The notes under the pieces are model-generated. The model was not told where the DNA came from. It searched no databases and saw nothing but the letters and a program-made list of their open reading frames with translations. This document shows positions 18,201 to 25,697 of a DNA stretch of 64,000 bases, piece by piece. Both the position numbers and the translations under genes were made by a program. Position 1 is the first letter of the stretch, and every line of letters begins with the position of its first letter. This DNA comes from [Clostridium] scindens (GTDB lineage Bacteria; Bacillota; Clostridia; Lachnospirales; Lachnospiraceae), in assembly GCF_019597925.1 (NCBI RefSeq), contig NZ_CP080442.1:2398001-2462000 (forward strand), in the 5' to 3' direction.

Positions 18201-19223
18201 CTACTTTGCCGCTTTCTTATCAAATGCTACCCAGGTGATATCTGCTAATTCCGGATCATACAAATCCTCCGTCAAGTCTTCTACCTTTGGCTCCGGATTC
18301 TGCTTTGCCCGTTCGCAGGCTTCAAGAACCTGAGCCTTGATATCTTCCCTAAGTTTTGCGATCTCTTCTTCATCCACTCCATAGTCCTCCATCAGAAGGT
18401 TCTTGCAGCGCAGGATGGGATCTTTGTCCTTCCAGGCATTTACTTCTTCTTTTGTGCGGTAATTCTGGTTATCCCCGAAGTAGTGGCCCGTCATCCTGTA
18501 GGTATCCATCTCGATCAGTACCGGGCCTTTTCCTGCCCTTACATCCTGAAGCACTTCCTCAAGGAGGCAGTAAATGCCAGCCACGTCATTGCCATCCGTC
18601 TTATACCCTTTGATTCCATATCCGACTGCCCGGTCAGCCACGCTTTTTACATGCATGGACTTGCTGACAGGCGTGGAGATGCCATACTTGTTATTCTCAC
18701 AGATGAAAATCACCGGCAAGCCCCATACGGATGCCATATTCAGGGATTCATGGAAGGAGCCTTCATTGGATGCCCCGTCCCCGAAGAAGCAGACGGACAC
18801 CCGGTCCGTGCCGTTTAGCTGAATTCCAAGCCCGGCACCCATGGCGATCGGAATTCCGCCGCCTACGATGCCGTTGGCTCCCAGGTTGCCGGTATCTAGA
18901 TCCGCAATATGCATGGATCCGCCCTTGCCTTTGCAGTAGCCGTCTTCTCTTCCCATCAGTTCGGCAAACATCTTATATAGGTCTGCCCCTTTTGCGATAC
19001 AGTGGCCATGCCCCCTGTGGGTGGATGTAATGTAGTCGTCCTTTGTAAGATGGGCGCATACGCCGGCTGCAATGGCCTCTTCGCCCTGGTATGTATGAAC
19101 CGCCGCCCTTGTTATATTTCCTTTTGCAAGTTCGATGGCTTCATTTTCAAATTCCCTGATGGTTACCATAACCCGGTACATATCCATCAGAGTTTCCTTT
19201 GGTATCCTTTTATCCGTGCTCAT
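18201..19223 (-). CDS. 2-oxoacid/acetoin dehydrogenase E1 alpha (TPP-dependent)
   Basis: Alpha subunit of the E1 enzyme, which binds thiamine diphosphate and attacks the carbonyl of a 2-oxoacid or acetoin-like compound. In 340 residues the TPP/Mg motif GDGASNEGSFHESLNMAS and the following WGLPVIFICENN are intact, as are THRGHGHCIAKG and KGGSMHIAD. It pairs with E1 beta immediately downstream. Placed directly after the RLP (11-bp gap), suggesting that the RLP pathway product, after one or more steps, is its substrate. AcoA and PdhA are hard to distinguish by eye. Confidence 0.93.
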   Translation of the reverse strand: MSTDKRIPKETLMDMYRVMVTIREFENEAIELAKGNITRAAVHTYQGEEAIAAGVCAHLTKDDYITSTHRGHGHCIAKGADLYKMFAELMGREDGYCKGKGGSMHIADLDTGNLGANGIVGGGIPIAMGAGLGIQLNGTDRVSVCFFGDGASNEGSFHESLNMASVWGLPVIFICENNKYGISTPVSKSMHVKSVADRAVGYGIKGYKTDGNDVAGIYCLLEEVLQDVRAGKGPVLIEMDTYRMTGHYFGDNQNYRTKEEVNAWKDKDPILRCKNLLMEDYGVDEEEIAKLREDIKAQVLEACERAKQNPEPKVEDLTEDLYDPELADITWVAFDKKAAK

Positions 19224-19234
19224 TGCTCATCCTC

Positions 19235-20470
19235 CTACTTTGCCCAAAACTTAAGTGCCGCATCCAATTCTGCATGGGTGTTTGCCGCGTCTTTGACCGC
19301 CTCGCCTGCCATGACTGCCTCAATAGCCTGCAGGATAGCCTTGGCGCCTGCCTCTGCTCCCATTGGATGGCCATAGATGCCGCCGCCTGCCATAAGAATG
19401 GTGTCGTTTCCAAGCAGGTTCATCAGGTATTCAATGGTACCAGGATGCACGCCGCCTGCAACCGTCGTAAACGCACGGTTGATACGTCCCATTGGAGCCG
19501 TTGCAGCGCTGTGAGTCTCAACCAGCTCGTTCTGGGAGATTCCGAAGCGTCCGCTGTCCGGATAAACCAATGGCATATCCATACCGATCAGACGGGCAAG
19601 CTTGCCGCATCCAAGCGCAGTAGAGATACCGTTAGTCTTAGAGCGATAATATGCGCCCATGCCGGCACAATGTCCGAATACCGGGATCTTGATATTCTGT
19701 CTCTTCAGTTCCCGGATCAGGTCTTCTGTAGCACCCCATCCAAGCGCCTGATAATTTACCACGATCGCGTTGGCGCCTGCATCAATAGCCGCCATTGCGC
19801 GGTCCTTTACATTTTCTCCTGTAACGTTTACTGCAAAGAGAGACGTCTTGTCTTTTCCGGCATCCCGAAGCGCCTTCATAACCGCCTTCAGCCGTTCCAG
19901 CATTGGAGAGTATTCCGGATCGCTCTGCAATTCATCATCCTTTATAACATCCGCTCCTCCTAATGCTGCCTTCAATGCGCCTTCTGCGCTTACCTCTGGC
20001 GGAACTCCAATACATGGCTTCAGGATCGCGCCTACCAGAGGCCTCTCTTTTACTCCAAGAAGTTCTCTTATGCCTTCTACTCCAAGGATTGGTCCTGGCA
20101 GTTCATTGAGTACGGGATCCGGGAATTCAATATCTACCAGACGGATTCCATCCTGGCCAAGCACATTTCCTGCTACCGTGCTTAAGATCATCGGCATATA
20201 GAATGGGAAGTTTCTGGTAGGAAACGCAATCCTGGCCACGCATGCATTCTCCCCTGCCATAGGAATGATGCTGATTACTTTGGCGCCGTATTTTTCAATG
20301 ACTTCCGGGCTCTCGCCTTCTACATGGGTCCATGTGCCTGCGCTCTGGTCTGCAGCCACCAGTTTTACCCAGTCATATAAGTCTGGTTCTTTCTGGGAGT
20401 TCATGTAATACGTTGCAATCAAATACTCCTCTTTAATGCCTTCTGGTAAAGCCATTGTCTCAAATTTCAT
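19235..20470 (-). CDS. RuBisCO-like protein (form IV, RLP)
   Basis: A 411-residue member of the RuBisCO large-subunit superfamily. The TIM-barrel motifs are clear: GAILKPCIG (RuBisCO KPKLG), GGADVIKDDE (RuBisCO GGLDFTKDDE, with the carbamylated Lys, Asp and Glu kept as Lys177, Asp179, Glu180), GHCAGMGAYYR (His294 region, here His267), VAGGVHPG and AGGGIYGHPMG (phosphate-binding loops). The second lysine of KPK is Cys153, the Ser of SGG is Ala338, and the loop-6 Lys334 region is replaced by DSGRFG. So it cannot fix CO2 like true RuBisCO; it most likely performs an enolase, decarboxylase or isomerase reaction on a phosphorylated keto-compound. First gene of the operon. Confidence 0.93.
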   Translation of the reverse strand: MKFETMALPEGIKEEYLIATYYMNSQKEPDLYDWVKLVAADQSAGTWTHVEGESPEVIEKYGAKVISIIPMAGENACVARIAFPTRNFPFYMPMILSTVAGNVLGQDGIRLVDIEFPDPVLNELPGPILGVEGIRELLGVKERPLVGAILKPCIGVPPEVSAEGALKAALGGADVIKDDELQSDPEYSPMLERLKAVMKALRDAGKDKTSLFAVNVTGENVKDRAMAAIDAGANAIVVNYQALGWGATEDLIRELKRQNIKIPVFGHCAGMGAYYRSKTNGISTALGCGKLARLIGMDMPLVYPDSGRFGISQNELVETHSAATAPMGRINRAFTTVAGGVHPGTIEYLMNLLGNDTILMAGGGIYGHPMGAEAGAKAILQAIEAVMAGEAVKDAANTHAELDAALKFWAK

Positions 20471-20524
20471 ATCATTTCCTCCTTGTAATACGTTTTTTCA
20501 TAGTCAGGTGATTACTATGTCTAA

Positions 20525-20572
20525 ATTATAGTACAGCGCAAAAATAGCACAACGTATCTGCGTTGTGCTATT
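20525..20572 (-). promoter_or_regulatory. RLP operon promoter with overlapping palindrome
   Basis: Minus-strand TATAAT (20530-20525) in the context TGTACTATAAT. TTGTGC, 16 bp upstream, lies in the right arm of a 12-bp-arm palindrome (20543-20572, core AGCACAACG/CGTTGTGCT). The palindrome is followed by TTTTT and so could also terminate lplA. A near-identical module precedes lplA at 21625-21673, with compensatory arm changes. Confidence 0.75.
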
Positions 20573-20617
20573 AAGAGAAAACTATTGTCAAATTATGCTA
20601 CGCTATTTTTCTAAATC

Positions 20618-21589
20618 TCAATTTAATCCACATATTGTTTCCAGGATTGCATTCTTCGTCTCCCTATTAAGCGACTCTTCCTGGTGCAGTATTTCCCGGA
20701 TCCTCTGGTATCCGAATCTTATTCCGGATAACTTTTCCTCGGCCGGTTTCAGGCGTATCTCCCCTCTTGCGATGCTGCATTCTTCGATCAATCCCTTGCG
20801 TATCTGGATTCTTATGCTTATCTTTTCCTCCCCTTCTCCTTTCTCGCAAACCAGCGTGCTCTTGGGAGATTTGCCGTAGTTCCATTCCCATGTTCCATAC
20901 TTTTCTTTTGCAAGCTTCCCGATTGCTTCTTCCTCCTTCCCCGACAGTTCAATTTTCTCCACATTGCCGCTGCAGATTGATTTTGCCAGAAAATCTTTAA
21001 ATTGTCCTATGGTCATGTTCTTGTCATCCACATAGTCCCTGATATTAGCCACCTGGCTTCTTACAGACTTGACCGACTTTGACTCTACCATATAGCCAGG
21101 CGGCCTTAAGTATCTCCTAAGCCGGTTAAGGTCGGCATCATACAGCAGCGTCCCATGGTGTAGCACCCTTCCTTTCTTCATGCATTGGGCACTCCCTGAT
21201 ATCTTTTGTTCCCCGATCGCGATATCGCAGACTTTCCGCTTGCCTGCCTTTACTCCCAGACTGCGAAGCGCCTTTATGACGGGCGCAAGGAACTCGTCAT
21301 ATTCGATCTGTCCAAGTCCCCCTGCATCCGTCAAGAATGAAAAATTGAGATTTCCTTCATCATGGAATACGGTTCCTCCTCCGGATATCCTGCGCACGAC
21401 AGGAATCTGATCCTCTTCTACCGCTTTCAGGTTCAGTTCTTCAAATGCATTCTGATACTTTCCCATAATAATGCTGTCCTTATTGCTCCACAAAATCAGG
21501 TATGCCCCTTCTTTACGGGTTTCCATGATATATTCTTCCAGTGCCAGATTATAGCAGGGGTCCTGACATTTCCCTTCAATATAATACAT
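20618..21589 (-). CDS. lplA: Lipoate-protein ligase A (copy 2)
   Basis: ATP-dependent lipoyl transfer enzyme of 323 residues. The motif RRISGGGTVFHDEGNLNFSF is canonical, with His kept (copy 1 has Gln), and CDIAIGEQKISGSAQ holds the lipoate-binding lysine; the C-terminal accessory domain is present. It lies upstream of the RLP operon under a promoter of the same type, which points to a dedicated role in loading the lipoyl protein of that operon. It is clearly diverged from copy 1, so not a recent duplicate. Confidence 0.95.
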   Translation of the reverse strand: MYYIEGKCQDPCYNLALEEYIMETRKEGAYLILWSNKDSIIMGKYQNAFEELNLKAVEEDQIPVVRRISGGGTVFHDEGNLNFSFLTDAGGLGQIEYDEFLAPVIKALRSLGVKAGKRKVCDIAIGEQKISGSAQCMKKGRVLHHGTLLYDADLNRLRRYLRPPGYMVESKSVKSVRSQVANIRDYVDDKNMTIGQFKDFLAKSICSGNVEKIELSGKEEEAIGKLAKEKYGTWEWNYGKSPKSTLVCEKGEGEEKISIRIQIRKGLIEECSIARGEIRLKPAEEKLSGIRFGYQRIREILHQEESLNRETKNAILETICGLN

Positions 21590-21624
21590 CCCTTCACCAG
21601 CCCTTTCTCCAATTGTATAACATC

Positions 21625-21673
21625 ATTATAGTACAGCATAAAAACAGCACAATGCCCATGCATTGTGCTGTTT
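21625..21673 (-). promoter_or_regulatory. lplA (copy 2) promoter with overlapping palindrome
   Basis: Minus-strand TATAAT (21630-21625) in the context TGTACTATAAT, preceded by the palindrome AAACAGCACAATG-N6-CATTGTGCTGTTT (21642-21673) and a T run. Same layout and spacing as the RLP promoter. It could also act as a terminator for the gene ending at 21737. Confidence 0.7.
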
Positions 21674-21736
21674 GACTGATAAAGCTGCAATATTATGTGA
21701 TTTTCATTCGGGCCTTCGCATCATTGTGCAACGGCG

Positions 21737-22030
21737 CTAGCTTAATTCGACTTTCTGCGCTTCTTCTGGCTTAAAATCATTCTCCAAGTCATAGATGTTG
21801 TGCCCTGTAGATTCACTGAGCACCCTGCCTTCCAGAGAATAGCAGCGGATGAATCTCTTTCCGTCCACGCTTGACCAGTGCTCCACGTCCCAGCTCATGT
21901 ATCCGTCCTCGTCGCTTTTCTTTTCTTTCAGATACAGATCCACCTGGCGTCCGTCCTTCATCTGCTGAATCAGTCCCTTGGTTCCGTCCACTTCCACTTC
22001 TACCTTATTTACTTTGTCATAAATCTTCAT
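21737..22030 (-). CDS. Small acidic protein of unknown function
   Basis: A 97-residue soluble protein, MKIYDKVNKVEVEVDGTKG at the start, with no signal peptide or membrane segment, no Cys motif, and a pattern of short beta strands (DLYLKEKKS, WDVEHWSSVDGKRFIRCYSLEG). I do not recognise the family. The ATG has a GGAGGGA-type site. It is a single gene, divergent from the ABC exporter at 22196 and upstream of the lplA promoter. Coding bias looks like its neighbours, so I take it as real. Confidence 0.75.
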   Translation of the reverse strand: MKIYDKVNKVEVEVDGTKGLIQQMKDGRQVDLYLKEKKSDEDGYMSWDVEHWSSVDGKRFIRCYSLEGRVLSESTGHNIYDLENDFKPEEAQKVELS

Positions 22031-22115
22031 AGCATTCCCTCCGCTAATCTCATATTAACTTACGGTATGATTATACCTTTAATAAGAAGAAAAAACAATA
22101 CTTGTACATCCGCTC

Positions 22116-22180
22116 TTGACAAATCGCTTTTTCTATCGTATTATTGTACTAAGTTGATAATACAGTAATACATTAGTACA
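22116..22180 (+). promoter_or_regulatory. Promoter and inverted repeat upstream of the bacitracin-type ABC operon
   Basis: TTGACA (22116-22121), 17 bp, TATTAT (22139-22144). Immediately downstream an inverted repeat TGTACTAA (22145-22152) / TTAGTACA (22173-22180) with perfect 8-bp arms 20 nt apart covers the likely start of transcription; it is a candidate operator. Confidence 0.7.
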
Positions 22181-22195
22181 GAAGGAGGCAATCTC

Positions 22196-22927
22196 ATGAC
22201 TGCAATATTAAGAACCAATCATCTGACCAAGCGATATAATAACCGGGCGGTCGTAAATGACCTATCCATGACGATCCATGAAGGAGATATCTATGGATTC
22301 ATCGGCAAGAACGGCGCGGGCAAGACCACTCTCATCCGTATGATCACCGGACTTGCATCTCCCAGCGACGGGAATATCCTGCTGTTCGGAAGTCCCGAAC
22401 TTAAGGAAGGACGCTCAGCCATCGGAACCGTCATCGAATCTCCCGCCTTATATCCGGGTATGACCGCAAGACAGAACCTTATTGTCCAGTGCAAGCTGCA
22501 AGGCATCCGTGACGAATCCCAGGCAGATGCCATTCTGACTCTGGTGGGGCTTGATGATACCGGACATAAGAAAGCCAAAGACTTCTCTCTGGGAATGCGT
22601 CAAAGGCTTGCAATCGCCATTGCACTGATTGGAAGCCCCAGACTTCTGATACTGGATGAGCCAACCAATGGACTGGATCCGGAGGGAATCAAAGAGGTGC
22701 GCGAATTAATCCTGAAGCTGAACCGGGACCGTAAAATCACCGTACTGATTTCCTCCCATATCCTGGGAGAACTGTCAAAATTCGCAACCCGCTACGGCAT
22801 CATCCATCACGGAAAGCTAATTGAAGAATTTACGGAAAATCAGCTTTGGGAACGCTGCAGTTCCAAAGACGGGACCAGGCAGATGGACCTGGAAGATTAT
22901 TTCTTAAGCAGAATAGGAGGAAGATAG
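22196..22927 (+). CDS. ABC exporter ATP-binding protein (BcrA type)
   Basis: ATPase of a lantibiotic/bacitracin-type two-gene exporter. The 243-residue protein has Walker A GKNGAGKTT, signature FSLGMRQR, Walker B LLILDEPTNGLDP and the H-loop SSHIL. It starts after AGAAGGAGGCAATCTC and is followed one base after its stop by the permease gene. Substrate may be a peptide antibiotic or a self-made peptide; no precursor peptide gene is seen nearby. Confidence 0.94.
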   Translation: MTAILRTNHLTKRYNNRAVVNDLSMTIHEGDIYGFIGKNGAGKTTLIRMITGLASPSDGNILLFGSPELKEGRSAIGTVIESPALYPGMTARQNLIVQCKLQGIRDESQADAILTLVGLDDTGHKKAKDFSLGMRQRLAIAIALIGSPRLLILDEPTNGLDPEGIKEVRELILKLNRDRKITVLISSHILGELSKFATRYGIIHHGKLIEEFTENQLWERCSSKDGTRQMDLEDYFLSRIGGR

Positions 22928-22928
22928 C

Positions 22929-23774
22929 ATGCTGAACTTATTAAAAAGTGATTTCTACAAACTCGGGAAGGCAAGATATTTCTGGGTATGCCTGATCCTT
23001 ACCATGGCCCTGGCTGCCGGTACTGTCTTCTTAATGGACTTTACCTATAAGATGGCCGGAGAGCAGATGGCCCAGCAAGTGGAACAAAAGCAGCAGGCCA
23101 TGGATGAAAACGGAATCAACGTTACTACCCAGGGCGTTCCGGCAAGCCGCGAGGAACTGTCAGCCTCCCGTCAGATGGTAGCCTTTTTTGCAGGCAATAC
23201 CACGCTGATCCTGGCGGTTCTCATCTCTCTGTTCGTCGGCAGCGAATTCAATCACGGTACCATCAAGAACATTGCCTCTAAGAATTATAGCCGCTCCCAG
23301 ATCTATGCGTCCAAACTGGCCGCCGGCGTTCTCTGCGGGATCCTGTTTACCTTCATCTATGCTGCCGTCTCCATGGCCACGGCAACTATCCTGTGGGGCT
23401 TCGGGAATGTAGCCGCAGGCTTTTGGCCGGATGCCCTTAAGTCTGTCGGACTGGAATTGCTGCTGACCTGCGCCTTTGTATCCATCTTCGTAATGTTCAG
23501 CATGCTGATCCGCCAGAATGGAGGCTCGCTTGCCGCTAATATTTGTTTTCTGGAATTTGTCTCACTGATCGTGATGCTGGGAGAGATGCTGGTCAAGAAG
23601 ATCAGCGGAAAAGAAATTATCCTGAGCAATTATCTGATTGACACGAATATGAACGCTATCGCGGCGGGCCTTAATAAAACCATCGCTGTACGAAGCCTGT
23701 GCGTGGCTTTTGGCTTTTTCCTGGCTGCCATGCTAATTGGAATGTTAAGTTTTCAGAAGCGCGACATCAAATAA
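22929..23774 (+). CDS. ABC exporter permease (BcrB type, ABC-2)
   Basis: Membrane partner of the preceding ATPase. 281 residues with six predicted membrane segments: one near the N-terminus (YFWVCLILTMALAAGTVFLM), an extracytoplasmic stretch rich in Gln (about 45-75), then five more, the last at AFGFFLAAMLIGMLSF. This is the ABC-2/EcsB-like layout of bacitracin exporters. It has its own GGAGGAAGATAGC site. Nothing unusual. Confidence 0.9.
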   Translation: MLNLLKSDFYKLGKARYFWVCLILTMALAAGTVFLMDFTYKMAGEQMAQQVEQKQQAMDENGINVTTQGVPASREELSASRQMVAFFAGNTTLILAVLISLFVGSEFNHGTIKNIASKNYSRSQIYASKLAAGVLCGILFTFIYAAVSMATATILWGFGNVAAGFWPDALKSVGLELLLTCAFVSIFVMFSMLIRQNGGSLAANICFLEFVSLIVMLGEMLVKKISGKEIILSNYLIDTNMNAIAAGLNKTIAVRSLCVAFGFFLAAMLIGMLSFQKRDIK

Positions 23775-23895
23775 AATTAACCGCCGGTTCATTTATTGTC
23801 CCATTAGTTAACTTTCCCTCCATTGTCTGAGGCCGGAAGCTCTGCTATGATATTCTTAATCCGAAGATGCACAGATGAATAGGAGGAACAACGAT

Positions 23896-24948
23896 ATGAA
23901 AATCAATGAAATGATACGTACCAGACGCAAGGAGATGAATCTGACCCAGGAGCAGGTGGCTTCCCGCCTTGGCGTGTCCGCCCCGGCCGTCCACAAGTGG
24001 GAAACCGGGAGTTCTTATCCGGACATCACCCTGCTTCCTGCCCTGGCAAGGCTTTTGGGCACAGACCTTAACACCCTGCTCTCTTTTCAGGAGGATCTAA
24101 GCAGGAAGGAGGTGGACCAGTTCTGCGCCGATCTATGCCAGATGATCGAGGAGAAAGGATTCGCAGCCGGCTTTGAATCTGCCATGGATATGACTGCCCA
24201 GTATCCCAACTGTGATGCCTTGGCGTACCTGGCTGCCGCCACGCTTGAGGGCTACCTGCATCTGTTGTCCGGCGAAGATGACGGACCATACTTGGGACGC
24301 ATAGAAGAACTGTACGAACGGGCTTCTCACAGTGATGATAGGACGATTCGGGGCCTGGCCAGAGCCATGGTGATCAGCAAGTCCGTATCCCGCGGGGAAT
24401 ATGCAAAAGCCCAGGAACTGCTGGATGAGGACAAGGAAGTTCCCAAGTCATCCTTCAACCATGTATTTCTGCAAAGCAATCTCTACATTCGACAGGACAA
24501 GGTTCTGGAAGCCTCGCAGCTGCTGGAGAGGGAATTGCTTGGAAGCGCCGGCAATATCCAGTCAACGCTTCTCCTCATGCTGGATATCGCGCTAAAGGAA
24601 CAGGATATGGAGGCTGCCTCCTATATAGCCAAAGTCTCTGAACAGACTGCCTATCTATATGACCTGTGGACTTATAACTCCTATGTGGCAGGCTTCCAGC
24701 TGGCCGTATCAGAAAAAGATGAATCCAAGACGCTTGAGTTCCTCCAAAAGCTTCTGGAAGCGTCCCAAGCCAGCTGGGATATAAGTGCCTCCCCGCTATA
24801 CCGCCACCTGCAGGAAAATGGAGGGACATTCCTTAAGGACCATCTCCCTTCAAGCCTGGCTGATTCCATGAAGACAGACGAATGCCTGGCGTTTCTCCAC
24901 GGCAATCCAAAGTTCTGGGATCTGGTTAAAAAGTATGCCCAGGATTAA
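23896..24948 (+). CDS. XRE-family regulator with helical-repeat sensor
   Basis: A 350-residue protein with an N-terminal Cro/C1 helix-turn-helix (MIRTRRKEMNLTQEQVASRLGVSAPAVHKWETG, described in pieces) and a long all-helical C-terminal part resembling TPR-type peptide-sensing regulators. The start chosen (MKINEMIRT) follows AGGAGGAACAACGAT; the frame extends seven codons upstream. It is 121 bp after the permease gene on the same strand, and a role in controlling the exporter is plausible. Its stop overlaps the stop of the convergent Crp gene by 3 bp. Confidence 0.88.
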   Translation: MKINEMIRTRRKEMNLTQEQVASRLGVSAPAVHKWETGSSYPDITLLPALARLLGTDLNTLLSFQEDLSRKEVDQFCADLCQMIEEKGFAAGFESAMDMTAQYPNCDALAYLAAATLEGYLHLLSGEDDGPYLGRIEELYERASHSDDRTIRGLARAMVISKSVSRGEYAKAQELLDEDKEVPKSSFNHVFLQSNLYIRQDKVLEASQLLERELLGSAGNIQSTLLLMLDIALKEQDMEAASYIAKVSEQTAYLYDLWTYNSYVAGFQLAVSEKDESKTLEFLQKLLEASQASWDISASPLYRHLQENGGTFLKDHLPSSLADSMKTDECLAFLHGNPKFWDLVKKYAQD

Positions 24949-25613
24949 TCCTGGCCGGACAGCCAGAACTCGTGCTTCTTATAATCCAGGATGCCATCGC
25001 CTTTTAATCTGCTAAGTTCCGCCGACATGGCGCTTCTTTCCACGCAGAGATAGTCTGCCAGTTCCTGCCTGTTAAATGGGATAAAGAAGTGCCGGCTTCC
25101 AGCTTTTTTGGACTGTGACGACAGATAAGACAGTAATTTTCCCCGCGTGCTCCTTTTCGAGATATGGCCGATCTTCTCACTGAGCATCACATTCTTTCTT
25201 GCCAGAATATATACCATGTTCTCAACCATCTTCTGATGGAAGGGGCAGGCCGTCGGGCAGACGGAAAGGATACGGCCAGCCTCGAGAAAGAGCACCTTAC
25301 TCTCAGATATGGAAGTGATGCTGACCGGGCTGTCCGTTATGCCTGCAAAGGCATACGCGGCCCCGAACAGTTCGCCCGGCTCCAGCTTCTCCTGAATATT
25401 CCGATTCCCGAATACGTCTTCACTTTCCACCTGCACGCATCCATCCAGGATCACCCCCACTCTTTTAAGCGTCTCCGCCTCCGTAAGGATCCGCTCATTC
25501 TTTCCATAGGTCTTTACCTGGCCATTCAGGCAGGATATCATCTCTTCCATATCCTGCTCTTTCACCCCTTTAAATAGCGGGGACATCCGTAAAATTCTCA
25601 GATCATTTTTCAT
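24945..25613 (-). CDS. Crp/Fnr-family transcriptional regulator
   Basis: A 222-residue protein with a cyclic-nucleotide-binding-type beta barrel (EKLEPGELFGAAYAFAG), a dimerisation helix, and a C-terminal winged helix (FNRQELADYLCVERSAMSAELSRLK). The segment SVCPTACPFHQKMVENMV contains two Cys and is typical of the clostridial subgroup near redox genes. The start chosen (MKNDLRILRM) follows AAAGAGGCAGAAA; the open frame extends 15 codons upstream. It is divergent from a ferredoxin-type gene 84 bp away, so it probably regulates that gene in response to a redox or nitrosative signal (inference). Confidence 0.88.
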   Translation of the reverse strand: MKNDLRILRMSPLFKGVKEQDMEEMISCLNGQVKTYGKNERILTEAETLKRVGVILDGCVQVESEDVFGNRNIQEKLEPGELFGAAYAFAGITDSPVSITSISESKVLFLEAGRILSVCPTACPFHQKMVENMVYILARKNVMLSEKIGHISKRSTRGKLLSYLSSQSKKAGSRHFFIPFNRQELADYLCVERSAMSAELSRLKGDGILDYKKHEFWLSGQD

Positions 25614-25697
25614 TTTCTGCCTCTTTCGTTGGAAATACAACATAACTTTTTCTAACATTGTAGTAGACTAAGCCTATCAAATCAAGGAGGTAAGACA

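Noticed and set aside
17215..19223. Housekeeping pyruvate dehydrogenase E1
   Set aside because: Possible by family, but gene order with RLP, sugar kinase and importer and the split E2 point to a dedicated catabolic complex; the substrate is left open.
19199..19963. 254-codon plus-strand frame opposite the RLP gene
   Set aside because: Shadow of the RLP frame; codon pattern and lack of ribosome site exclude it.
19235..20470. True CO2-fixing RuBisCO (form I-III)
   Set aside because: Loop-6 lysine, second KPK lysine and SGG serine are missing, and no phosphoribulokinase or AMP-pathway partner is present.
20471..20530. cre (CcpA) site in the RLP leader
   Set aside because: TATGAAAAAACGTATTACA resembles cre but has six rather than four bases between TG and CG; not supported.
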